Part shown: piece by piece, positions 54,932-64,000 of the stretch
Layout of the letters: each line of letters opens with the position of its first letter
How positions within the stretch are numbered: the stretch's first letter is position 1
From: Orychophragmus violaceus
Taxonomy: Eukaryota; Streptophyta; Magnoliopsida; Brassicales; Brassicaceae
Direction of reading: 5' to 3'
Assembly (NCBI GenBank): GCA_030180135.1
Contig: CM058229.1
Coordinates: 43,799,522 to 43,863,521, forward strand
Length of the DNA: 64,000 nt
The notes under the pieces: model-generated
Database searches by the model: none
Seen by the model: the letters and a program-made list of their open reading frames with translations, nothing else
Told to the model about the DNA's origin: nothing
Translations under genes and position numbers: made by a program

Positions 54932-55774
54932 CTGTGTTGAAGTAAAACCAGGTTCAACTGCTCCATTAGAGAAGTGAGCCCTTTGCTCTCAGAACTTATT
55001 GGTGAAGTTGGGCTTGAGATGAGGATGTTGCAGCCAGCACTTGTCCTTGAAGTGTCCCTTTCTCTTGCAATGATCACAAACACCAGGCATCCTTCTTTCC
55101 TCCTGCTTGTACACACCCTTATTTGCAGTCACAAGCTCCCCTTTTCCTCCAAACAAACCAAATGATCCTTGCTCCTTCTGAATCTGTGCACACACATTAT
55201 CCAAGGTGGGAGGTGTGTCTGCTCTTAAGATGTGCTTGATCAAACTGTTGTAGGAGGGATTCAAAGTCAGTAGGAGCGCAAAGACCTTATCATGCTCTCT
55301 TCTTTCATTGAGAACAAGTGGGTCAACACTAGCTGGTTTCAACATCTCCAACTCTGCCCATAAAGACCTGAACTTACCAAAGTGCGTCTTGAACTCCATG
55401 TCTTCCTGTTGGAGATAGTTGATAGCAAGCTTCACTTTAAATACTCTGCTCAGATTAGAAATATTTCCATAGACCTTATAGAGAGTGTCCCAAAGCTCCT
55501 TGAAAGATGCACAGTAGGAATAGGATTCCAAGAGTGAGAGTTCAAGAGAGCTTTGTCGAATATACTACATATTATGATCTCCTTGAGTCCAGGCTTCTTC
55601 ATCTGCAGGAACCATCTTCATGCCTTCATTTTGCGCCTGCTGGGGTGAAGCTTCACTGCTAAGAACATACTTCCACAGCCCACGGCCTCCAAGGGTAGAT
55701 TTCACAATTCTTGCCCAAACCAAGTACTTACTCCCCTTTAGGGTAACTGGTATAATCACTCTTGAGTTCTCCAT
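54932..55774 (-). pseudogene. Copia H gag
   Basis: Starts MENSRVIIPVTLKGSKYLVWARIVKSTLGGRGLW. A stop (about 55560) splits it, then 55531-54989 carries VYGNISNLSRVFKVKLAINYLQQEDMEFKTHFGKFRSLWAELEML and zinc knuckle CDHCKRKGHFKDKC, ending in a TGA at about 54986. It continues to the copia G insertion. Confidence 0.87.
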
Positions 55775-55952
55775 GTCTGGGAGAGGAGGGATTTAAAAAA
55801 AAAAAAAGGTTTCAATAGTGTTTGAAGAGCTTATAACAGAATTGGTTAAGAACATAACAAGAACAAAGTTTTGGGACAGATTTAAGAACAGAACACGAAC
55901 AAGAGATTTTCAGAGTTTGCAAAAGTAAAAAAGTAGGTACAGGATCTTTATA

Positions 55953-55964
55953 GCTCTGATACCA
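55953..55964 (-). other. Primer-binding site of copia H
   Basis: Plus strand gctctgatacca is the reverse complement of TGGTATCAGAGC, immediately inside the H LTR. A leader of about 180 bp to gag follows, with a poly-A run at about 55795-55807. Confidence 0.88.
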
Positions 55965-56479
55965 TGTAAGAATTGAGAGAATATATGAAGAATCAAAGGA
56001 GAGAACCCAAGAACCGTTTTAGGGTTCTTGAGAGCAAGAGAGTTGGCAAGAGAGAGAGAGCTTGAATGTAACAAAGGGAAAAATAATCCCAAAAATGTGT
56101 ATCTTTCTTCTTGATATTACAATGAATATATAGACAAAAAACAACCCAATTTCGTGGCTAATACATTCAAATTCAAACTCAAATGACAAAATAATTCTGA
56201 AAACACCTTTAGATAAAAGGGTGAAGCAAGTAGGGAAGGGAATCTGAATTTGAATTTGAATATTGTCTCCTGGTACTGTTCATCCGTGGAGTCAAGCTTG
56301 TAAAAGATCTTTGACTTGATTAATGGTAACTTGTCCTTTTACCACTTAACCATAAGATTAAATTCCCTTCCCTTTTACTTATTCAACTCTTCTTCTTCTG
56401 ATCTGATTAAAGGAGTAACTTCTGATTAATGTCTTCATCTCAATACTTTGCACATTGATCTGAACACTTAAGGTGTTCA
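55965..56479 (-). repeat. Copia H 5' LTR
   Basis: About 515 bp; its inner end (tgtaagaattgag) and a stretch near cttcatctca match the G and C LTRs. I place the outer end at ggtgttca (56479), with tgaacacttaaggtgttca as a terminal near-palindrome; that boundary is uncertain by some tens of bases. Confidence 0.75.
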
Positions 56480-58265
56480 TGGTAGCTTCTTGGGGACTTG
56501 ATTCAGCAGCACATCACTGATTTGCTTAGGAAGTACTACCACCCATTCCTTCAGTACCTTATCCATAGGCAGCATCATCTCTAAGTACCACTGTACACAA
56601 GGATGATAAGGTGAAGTGTCAACTTGCGGATCCTCCTTCAACTTCTTGTCCATCACTTCCAGCTATTTAGCCTCATCAAGCTCTTGTTGAGACTTCATTG
56701 ATACCTTAGGGAAAGGTACAGGAGGCTCATGGTTTGTTTCTTCAGCAATAGCACAAGATGTTGGCAAATCTTGCTCCTTACACTCTTGATGTCGACCGAC
56801 GTTGAACTGATGTCGATCAACACTGGGATTTCAGTCTCGGGTTTTTCAGCATCTTCGACAAGTTCAGCAGTCTTAATCTCAAAATTCTCTCCTTGACTTG
56901 ACCCATCATCAATCTGAACTGAGCAAGCTTTAATGTGGGTGTCCATGACACTCTTTCCCTTGATTGAGCTTGAAATTTGGTTCACTTGTGTGTCCAACTG
57001 CTACATGTGAGTACTCAAAGACTCAAACTTACCATTCAGATCTTCATACACAGCATCCAGCTTCTTATCGAAGTCCACAGTGACCTTCGTCTGACCCTCC
57101 AGAAACCGCTCTAACATAGCTTCCATCTTGCTCTCTTGAGTATTAGCAGCAGGAGGTGTCTGATAGGAGGATGATCTATAAGTCTTCTGATAAGAATTAC
57201 CTTGCTGAAAAGGTTTCTGATAACCAGCATTTTGACCATATCCAGAAGAGTTTTGGTTGCTTGTGAAAGCACTCTTTTGTCCACCATTAAAGAACTTGTT
57301 CCCTTGCTGATTTCAAAACCTGTTTCCTTGGAATCAAGAGCCACTGATGTAGTTCACGTCCTCTTCTTGGCAGTCTTCTTCAGCTTCAAACACTTCAACT
57401 TCTTGAGCAAAGTTGACAGCTTTTTTACCGGTCAACAAACTATGAACAGAGTTCAGCTTGTTTCTGATATCAGTCATCTCCAGATTATCAATCTTTCCAC
57501 CAGACTCTTTCCTTCTTCTATCAGCAGTCTTGGTGCTGTTACTCCTCACCAAGTTATCAATCAGCAATCTCGCTTGCTCAGGAGTCTTGGTATTGAAATT
57601 GCCATTGCTGGCAGCATCCAATGCAGACTGGTAATTGAGATCAATTCCTCTGAAGAATATGTCCAGCAGCGTCACTTCCGAGAATCCATGATGAGGACAG
57701 TCATGTTGGTACATCTTAAACCTCATCCAAGCAGACTTAAGAGGTTCTGTAAGACCTTGAACAAATGTCAGAATGTCCTGTCTGAGCTGATCTGAGCGAG
57801 CATCATCATAGAAGTGTCATAGAAACTCTCTCTTCACAGCATCCCAAGTAGTCAACTTCCCAGGTGGAAGTTGCTTCAGCCAAGCAGCAGCCTCTCTAGG
57901 AAGAGAGTATGGGAAAAGCTTCAGATACAAGAAGTCCTAGTCCACCCCATTGTACTTCATTCCAGTGATGAAGGCTTCAAAATCCTCAATGTGGTCCATG
58001 GGTTGCTCATGTGGGAGACCATGGAAGGGGTGATGTCTCAGCATAGCGTAGTAGACAGTCTTGATCTCAAAGTCATTCCTCTCAAAAGAAGGAGGAACAA
58101 TTACTAACCGGTTAGCATAAAACTCATCCGGACGGTTGTCGTCAGCAAGAGTCCTCTCAGCAATAACCATCTGCCCCTGACCTTGAGGCTGTTCTGGCGC
58201 AGGTTCAGGGATTACATTCCCTTGGGCATCAATCCTATGCCCGTCATCATTGTAGGCGTTGTTCT
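56480..58265 (-). pseudogene. Athila-like gag remnant L
   Basis: Minus-strand fragments. Next to the K insertion: AYNDDGHRIDAQGNVIPEP, then FERNDFEIKTVYYAMLRHHPFHGLPHEQPMDHIEDFEAF, the Athila-type Gag opening. 57726-57334: DCPHHGFSEVTLLDIFFRGIDLNYQSALDAASNGNFNTKTPEQARLLIDNL. 57344-57111 and 56997-56695: later gag, homologous to the segment that starts gypsy E coding (DLNGKFESL matches DLSGKLETL). Many stops and shifts. A palindrome doublet with 21-bp spacing is inside the coding sequence (56789-56823). Confidence 0.8.
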
Positions 58266-58787
58266 TGTTGGGAATGTCCTGAAATCTATTGTGCTTGCTC
58301 TTAAGTGAAAGTCGTATTGTCGAGATGAGACAATCATATGACACTAGGCAGTCATAATGCTTTGCTAGAAGCCACTTATGATCAATGAGTTTAGAACTCA
58401 TTGCTAGTGTTATATGATCCTACAGGGTCACACACCTAAGCAAATTGGATCATAAATTTATTGGGGTTTTATATTTAATATATTATATATATGTGATATA
58501 TATAATATTATATATATATATATGTGTGTTACACGTTTATGCATGTGCCACTAAAGTGATTAATGGATGTGTAATAAACGTGTGTGCAAAGCTTCAATTA
58601 ATTAATTAGGCTCAGCCCACTTCTTTATCCTAAATGTTAGGTTAACGAGTGGATATATATATGTATATTATGCGTGTGATTATGTTAAGCCATAAGACAC
58701 ACAGCCGCTTAAAACCAAAACCCCAGAGAGACGAATTGTTCGTTGTAATTTTGAGATTTGATCTCAACGGCACTAGCATCCCGATCC
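58266..58787 (+). repeat. B-like copia LTR K, partial
   Basis: Starts tgttgggaatgtcctgaaatctattg, close to the B LTR for ~180 bp. It then diverges: an AT-rich stretch with (TA)n at about 58470-58530 replaces the doublet region. Homology to B returns at ggcactagcatccc. It is cut at 58787 by copia J; the rest should lie beyond the window. Confidence 0.8.
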
Positions 58788-59424
58788 TGTTGGATCGTTT
58801 AGTGTCTCCTGATTCAATTCTCAAATTGATTCATCCTACTAAACATGCAGATCTAGGTTCTCTTGAATAGAAACATAATAGATCTCACCTGTTACCTTGT
58901 TTTGCAGCGGAATGGGAGGTAAGGGTCAGAGATCAGCAGAACCACCAAGAGATGGATCCTCCAAAGGCTCACACACGCACGCACAGAAAATGGCTGCTAG
59001 ACCGAGCAGAGAGAGGCCGCAGAGAGAGAGAGTTTTCGGCGCCTGGGAGGGTTAGGGAAGAGAGAATTAGGCTTGGTTTTATTTATAAAACCCTTCTCTA
59101 GTTCTTTTGGGCTTTTGGGCCCAAATTCCCAGTCTAATTAAATTCCTCAGATTTAATCAGACCCCTTAATCTCTCTCTAAGTTCGGTAAATGCCTAGCAC
59201 TTTTACCGTACTTCTGCTAAGCCGTTTCCTCATAGTTTCCTGTTAGCTTAGGCGTGTGACCCATATGGGATCATATAATAAAGGCAATAATTCCAAGACT
59301 TATAGATCATGAGCGGACTCTAGCAAGCCATCATGACCCCCAGTATTATATGACTTATGTCTGATCATTGACATACTCTTACTTTCTAGAGACAGTACAG
59401 AGATTACTGGACATAATTCGAACA
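58788..59424 (-). repeat. Copia J 3' LTR
   Basis: 637 bp; minus strand TGTTCGAATTATG...GATCCAACA. Its terminal bases differ from the A/I type (CCTTCA). The U3 inverted repeat at 59133-59161 is homologous to the 13-bp repeat of copia I and stays largely pairable, with one G-U type change. Confidence 0.88.
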
Positions 59425-60274
59425 ATCTCCCACTTGAACTGGAATCTCTGTATTCATAATCCTTTTGTCTCAATATCTCGATTAGTCATAAGGCAAGATG
59501 AGTGTCATCCTTATAAAGCCTAATCTTGTTCATCGGACTCTGATTTGATACTGGCAATCCAAACGACTCGGGAAAGTCCGTTTGAGCATGGCCATGCATT
59601 TTCCAGTATTCAAATCTCCGATTGGCCTAGAGATATTCACTCCATTTATATTGGAGGGACAAATCCCGTCTTGTTCCATCACTGTAAACTACTCATTTCA
59701 TAATACACCCAAACAAGGTCCTTATAACCATCGCTTAACGACAGCATTAGACAATGATCAAAGTGTATTAGTTCATGTGCAGTCACATGCATGCGAACTC
59801 AGGTCTAAGGACTATACTCTATAGTCGTAGTAAGAATCTCTTATGACACAGATATAAATATCCTGAAGAGTTCTTATAATCGGGTCTTGTCCGGTCGTAT
59901 GTACCCTACATACACCTATGTACTGACTTTGATGCCGCGCATCTATGACACACTGAGACTTTGTCATAAGTCACATACCAATCTAGTCTCACACGGTTGT
60001 TGGTGTTCCAATTTCAACAACCTTTGACTAGGGACATGATGATATAAGCCATCTATCAAATATAGGGTCTCATGATCAAGCTAAATGACTTTTATAACTC
60101 AAGATCAAGTCACTTACTTCGATGACCTATAAAATGGTTCATATCATTTTGGAACGATTATTTCATCACAGTTAAAATAATCTTGAAATAATAATTTCAT
60201 TAAACATAAGAAAATGTTTTACAAGAACATATCAATAACTAAATAAAGCCCTCAAACTCCCACTCAAATTTAGA
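59425..60274 (-). other. 3' non-coding region of copia J
   Basis: 850 bp, homologous to the A and I 3' regions; PPT ATCTCCCACTT (plus strand) touches the LTR. Contains the third copy of the antisense 80-codon frame (plus 59582-59824). Confidence 0.8.
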
Positions 60275-63200
60275 TTACATTTCAATGTCTCTAATGCCTA
60301 CAGCTTCAGTCAGGAACTCGAGCTTAGGCCTTGGGAGTGGCTTTGTCAATGGATCAGCGACGTTATCATCTGTCTGAACTCGGCTGATCTTGACTTCCTT
60401 TCTATTAATGATGTCACGTATCAAGTGAAATCTTCTTAGAACATGCTTGGATTTCTGGTGTGATATTGGTTCCTTTGCCTGAGCAATAGCACCATTGTTA
60501 TCACAAAACAGTGCCAGAGGCTCAGCCGCATTTGGTATCACACCTAGTTCAATAATGAACTTTCGTATCCAAACAGCTTCCTTCGCAGCTTCTGAAGCGG
60601 CGATATATTCAGCTTCTGTAGTGGAATCAGCAACGGTGTCTTGCTTGGAGCTTCTCCAACTGATTGCACCGCCATTCAGACAAAAGATATAACCGGACTG
60701 TGACCGGAAATCATCTTGGTCTGTCTGGAAACTTGCGTCCGTGAATCCACTGACTTTAAGCACATCACTTCCACCGTATACCAAGAACTTATCCTTAGTA
60801 TGTCTTAGATACTTCAGGATGTTCTTGACGGCAATCCAATGGTTTTCACCTGGATTTGAGTGGTATCTACTCGTCATGCTCAATGCATAAGCAACATCAG
60901 GACGAGTACAGATCATGGCATACATGATAGATCCTATTGCAGATGCATAAGGAATATTCTTCATGCGCTCAAGCTCAGCAGCCGTCGTAGGGCTCTGCTT
61001 CTTGCTTAGCGTTGTGCCATGTACCATTGGCGTGAAGCCCTTCTTGGAATCTTTCATGCTGAATCTTTGTAGGACTTTGTCAATGTATGAATCTTGACAC
61101 AAGCCTATCAGCCTTCTAGATCTATCCCGGTAGATCCTGATTCCAAGAACGTATGCGGCTTCACCCATGTCTTTCATGGAAAAACAACTTCCAAGCCAGT
61201 CCTTTACTGACTTCAGCATTGGAACGTCGTTTCCGAGAAGCAGTATGTCATCGACATACAGAATAAGAAATACTATCTTGCTCCCACTAGTTTTCTTATA
61301 CACGCATTGTTCCTCTTCGTTTCTGATGAAGTCAAATTGCTTGATCGCTTCATCAAAACGAAGATTCCAGCTCCTCGACGCTTGCTTCAATCCATAAATG
61401 GATTTATGAAGCTTGCATACTTTCCCAGCATTCTTTGGATCTATGTAACCGCCAGGTTGTGTCATATACACATCCTCTTCCAGAATTCCATTCAGGAAGG
61501 CGGTTTTTACGTCCATCTGCCAAATTTCATAATCATGAAAAGCTGCAGTTTCTAGTAGAATCCGAATAGATTTCATCATCGCCACTGGGGAATAGGTTTC
61601 ATCGTAATCCACACCGTGAACTTGTCTGAAACCTTTTGCCACCAACCTGGCTTTATAAATCTTGACATTTCCATCCACGTTAATCTTCTTCTTGAAGATC
61701 CATTTGCACTCGATGGCTTTTACACCAGCGGGTAAGTCAACCAACGAAAACACTTGGTTGACCGACATGGAGTCTATTTCGGAATCAGTGGCCTTACGCC
61801 ACTTAGAGGAATCTAGGCCCATCATGGCTTGATTGAAGTTCGATGGTTCATCACCATCAATGATCAGAAGATCATGACAGTCAGTCACGAGGAATCCTTG
61901 ATATCTCTCGGGTTCGTGACGGATCCTCCCGGATCTTCGAACTTCAGGTACTACAGGTTCAGGCTCTACAATTTCTTGTAGGTCCTCCTGCTGCTCTTCC
62001 TCATTAGGTTGAGCAGTATCCTGTTCATCTTGAATTTCTTCAAGCAGTACCTTACTCCCACTGTCTTTCTTAGAGAGAAACTCCCTCTCAAGAAAGTTAC
62101 AATCCCGGGCAACAAAGATCTTGTTCTCGGAACGTAGATAGAAGTAATAAGCCTTGGTTTCCTTCGGATAACCAATGAAGTAGCATTTATCAGACTTTGG
62201 TGTAAGCTTGTCTGAGATTAATCTCTTGACATATGCTTCACAACCCCAAATTCTAAGATAAGACAGCACTGGAGCTACTCCAGTCCATAATTCATATGGT
62301 GTCTTTGCTACTGCTTTCGATGGCGCTCTATTTAGAGTGAACACTGCTGTTAGCAGAGCATATCCCCAAAGGGATATTGGAAGGTCTGTGTGACTCATCA
62401 TAGATCGAACCATATCCAATAGGGTCCGATTTCTCCTCTCAGACACACCATTCCATTGAGGTGTTCCAGGAGGAGTGAGTTGGGACACGATCCCACACTC
62501 TCTTAGATGATCACTGAATTCTTGGCTTAAGTATTCTCCTCCTCGGTCGGACCGAAGAGCCTTAATGCTTTTGCCAAGTTGGTTCTGTACTTCATTTTGG
62601 AATTCTCTGAACTTCTCAAAAGATTCAGACTTATGTTTCATTAAATAAACATATCCATACCTACTGAAATCATCAGTGAAGGTAATGAAGTACTGATAGT
62701 TTCCTCTTGCATTTGTGGACATTGGGCCACACACATCAGTGTGTATCAGGCCCAATAAGTCACTGGCCCTCTCGTTAGGTTTATTAAAGGGGGCCCGCGC
62801 CATTTTGCCCATCATGCAGGATTCGCATTTCTCACATGACTCAAAGTCAAAAGAGCCAAGAAGTCCATTCGTATGGAGCCTCTTAATGCGTTTCTCGCTG
62901 ATGTGCCCTAAACGACAATGCCATAGAAACGTTTGGTTCTCCTCATTAGGTTTGAACCGTTTGGTATTAATGTTATAAATTGGCGCGGATTGATCAAGTA
63001 TGTAAAGCCCATTCGTAAGAGGGGCACAACCATAGAACAAATTGTTGCGATTGAAGGAACATAATTTATTCTTAACTGAAAAATCATAACCTTCCAAATC
63101 CAACAAAGAAATTGAAATAATATTTCTGCTTATCGCAGGTACAAAATAACAATTATTGAGTTCTAAAATCAATCCTGAAGGTAAAGACAACAAGTATGTG

Positions 63201-64000
63201 CCTACAGCTAGTGCAGGAAGTTTCGCTCCATTCCCAACTCGTAGCTCCACTTGTCCTTGCTTCAGCCTTCTACTGTTGCTGAGTGCCTGCATATTAGTAC
63301 AAATATGAGCCCCACAACCAGTATCCATAACCCATGAGGTATTATCAGAAGTAGTTGTATTAACTTCTATAACAAAAATACCTGATGAAGAAGTCTCGAG
63401 AGTCTTCTTCTTCAATTCCTTTAGACCTTCTTGGAATTTCTTACATTCTCTCCTCCAATGCCCTGGTTCTTTACAGAACCTGCAGATGTCAGTAGGCCCA
63501 GCCTTAGACTTGGGCTTGGGCTTTGGCGTGTCCTTGTCCGAGACTTGGACAGCCTTAGCCTTTCCCTTATCCTTAGCAGAGGATTTCTTAAAGCCCTTGC
63601 CCTTCTGTACCATTAGCACATTGGGGTCCTTGGCGGTTTTCCTCAAGTTGGGCTCTGCAGTCTTGAGCATTCCGTGAAGCTCAGGCAATGTCTTACTCAA
63701 GCCATGCATATTAAAGTTCAGAATGAACTGATCATAGCTTGCAGGTAAAGACTGCAGAACGATGTCGCAGGCAAGTTCCTGGCTGATAGGGCAGTCGAGT
63801 TTCTGAAGATGATCGAGATAACCCATCATCTTCAAGACATGAGGACTCACTGCCGCATTAGCAGCCAACTTACAGTCTAAGAGGTTCTTAACTGTCTGAA
63901 ACCTCTCAGTCCTTGCTTGCTCCTGAAAAAGCGATTTCAGGCTTGCCATTATCTCGATGGGTGACAACACACTCTCGAACTGCATTTGCAGCTCAGCAGT
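60275..64000 (-). CDS. Copia J Gag-Pol polyprotein, open to window edge
   Basis: 1242 codons in the window, uninterrupted, entering from beyond 64000 inside Gag (about 90 N-terminal residues missing by comparison with I). Zinc knuckle CRFCKEPGHWRREC, protease MDTGCGAH, integrase WHCRLGH with HTDVCGP, RSDRGGEY and SERRNR, RT YVDD, RNase H CDNNGAIA are all intact. No lesion seen at the sites where A, B and I are damaged. Confidence 0.95.
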   Translation of the reverse strand, partial: TAELQMQFESVLSPIEIMASLKSLFQEQARTERFQTVKNLLDCKLAANAAVSPHVLKMMGYLDHLQKLDCPISQELACDIVLQSLPASYDQFILNFNMHGLSKTLPELHGMLKTAEPNLRKTAKDPNVLMVQKGKGFKKSSAKDKGKAKAVQVSDKDTPKPKPKSKAGPTDICRFCKEPGHWRRECKKFQEGLKELKKKTLETSSSGIFVIEVNTTTSDNTSWVMDTGCGAHICTNMQALSNSRRLKQGQVELRVGNGAKLPALAVGTYLLSLPSGLILELNNCYFVPAISRNIISISLLDLEGYDFSVKNKLCSFNRNNLFYGCAPLTNGLYILDQSAPIYNINTKRFKPNEENQTFLWHCRLGHISEKRIKRLHTNGLLGSFDFESCEKCESCMMGKMARAPFNKPNERASDLLGLIHTDVCGPMSTNARGNYQYFITFTDDFSRYGYVYLMKHKSESFEKFREFQNEVQNQLGKSIKALRSDRGGEYLSQEFSDHLRECGIVSQLTPPGTPQWNGVSERRNRTLLDMVRSMMSHTDLPISLWGYALLTAVFTLNRAPSKAVAKTPYELWTGVAPVLSYLRIWGCEAYVKRLISDKLTPKSDKCYFIGYPKETKAYYFYLRSENKIFVARDCNFLEREFLSKKDSGSKVLLEEIQDEQDTAQPNEEEQQEDLQEIVEPEPVVPEVRRSGRIRHEPERYQGFLVTDCHDLLIIDGDEPSNFNQAMMGLDSSKWRKATDSEIDSMSVNQVFSLVDLPAGVKAIECKWIFKKKINVDGNVKIYKARLVAKGFRQVHGVDYDETYSPVAMMKSIRILLETAAFHDYEIWQMDVKTAFLNGILEEDVYMTQPGGYIDPKNAGKVCKLHKSIYGLKQASRSWNLRFDEAIKQFDFIRNEEEQCVYKKTSGSKIVFLILYVDDILLLGNDVPMLKSVKDWLGSCFSMKDMGEAAYVLGIRIYRDRSRRLIGLCQDSYIDKVLQRFSMKDSKKGFTPMVHGTTLSKKQSPTTAAELERMKNIPYASAIGSIMYAMICTRPDVAYALSMTSRYHSNPGENHWIAVKNILKYLRHTKDKFLVYGGSDVLKVSGFTDASFQTDQDDFRSQSGYIFCLNGGAISWRSSKQDTVADSTTEAEYIAASEAAKEAVWIRKFIIELGVIPNAAEPLALFCDNNGAIAQAKEPISHQKSKHVLRRFHLIRDIINRKEVKISRVQTDDNVADPLTKPLPRPKLEFLTEAVGIRDIEM

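Larger units (their letters stand above)
30952..56479 (-). mobile_element. Ty1/copia element H, split by G and truncated by C
   Basis: Minus-strand element. In coding order: LTR (56479-55965), PBS, gag (55774-54989), then after the G insertion protease (34934-34483), integrase (34472-33065), an inserted LTR-like block (32345-33064), RT and RNase H (32344-30952). The RNase H end is cut by copia C; no 3' LTR of H is seen. The G insertion is not bounded by a clean 5-bp duplication (left flank tgtat, right flank ctgtg). Confidence 0.85.
58788..64000 (-). mobile_element. Ty1/copia element J (sister of A and I), truncated by window end
   Basis: Minus strand. 3' LTR 58788-59424, 3' non-coding region, polyprotein 60275 to 64000 and beyond. 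Host flank gatcc (58783-58787) should be repeated on the far side. It is inserted in an LTR of the B type, as copia A is. Confidence 0.93.

Noticed and set aside
58470..58530. Origin-like or MITE-like TA-rich stretch in LTR K
   Set aside because: Simple TA repeat within an LTR; no terminal inverted repeats or target duplication seen.

Overview
This window looks like plant heterochromatin built only from nested LTR retrotransposons. I found no host gene, rRNA, tRNA gene or CRISPR array. Evidence for a flowering plant: primer-binding sites complementary to initiator tRNA-Met, Tnt1-94-type Ty1/copia polyproteins, and Athila-type Ty3/gypsy pieces with a DLGAS-type protease. The Athila-like family and sequence style suggest Brassicaceae and a pericentromeric location; that is inference.

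Layout (letters are mine). Stack 1: gypsy D (minus; 1-4143 and 27044 to about 27960) is split by copia B (4144-27043, plus). B carries copia A in its 5' LTR (4677-12489, TSD gcttc) and copia I in its leader (13538-21351, TSD ttata). Stack 2: copia H (minus; 30952-34934 and 54932-56479) is split by copia G (34935-54931, plus). G is split by gypsy E (36290-51363, minus, TSD ccaca), and E by copia F (38784-46627, plus, TSD gtctg): four levels. Copia C (minus, about 27961-30951) ends inside H on one side and is fused in frame to gypsy D on the other. Stack 3: an Athila-like gag remnant L (56480-58265, minus) is cut by a B-like LTR K (58266-58787), itself cut by copia J (58788 to the window end, minus).

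State of the elements. F has a full-length open polyprotein (1319 aa) and about 1% LTR divergence, so it is the best candidate for an autonomous element. J is open to the window edge. I is open, but its protease catalytic Asp is Tyr and an integrase zinc His is Leu. A is the youngest (one difference between two 667-bp LTRs) but has a stop in gag. B has a GA-slippage frameshift and two active-site or zinc-site changes. C, D, E, G, H and L are decayed.

Three structural signals cut across these elements. (1) A 14-bp palindrome close to GTGTCGATCGACAC occurs in doublets spaced almost always exactly 21 bp start to start. It is found in copia LTRs and leaders and in gypsy LTRs, untranslated regions and gag coding sequence. 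In the A and B LTRs it ends 66-67 bp before the TATA box. (2) A pair of small hairpins 61-62 nt apart lies upstream of gag in A, I, F and B. Their stems covary between families, which implies a conserved RNA. (3) In A, I, F and B a splice-donor-like site in the LTR and a pyrimidine-rich AG two bases before the gag ATG could define a leader intron that would remove the PBS and the twin hairpins from the translated RNA.
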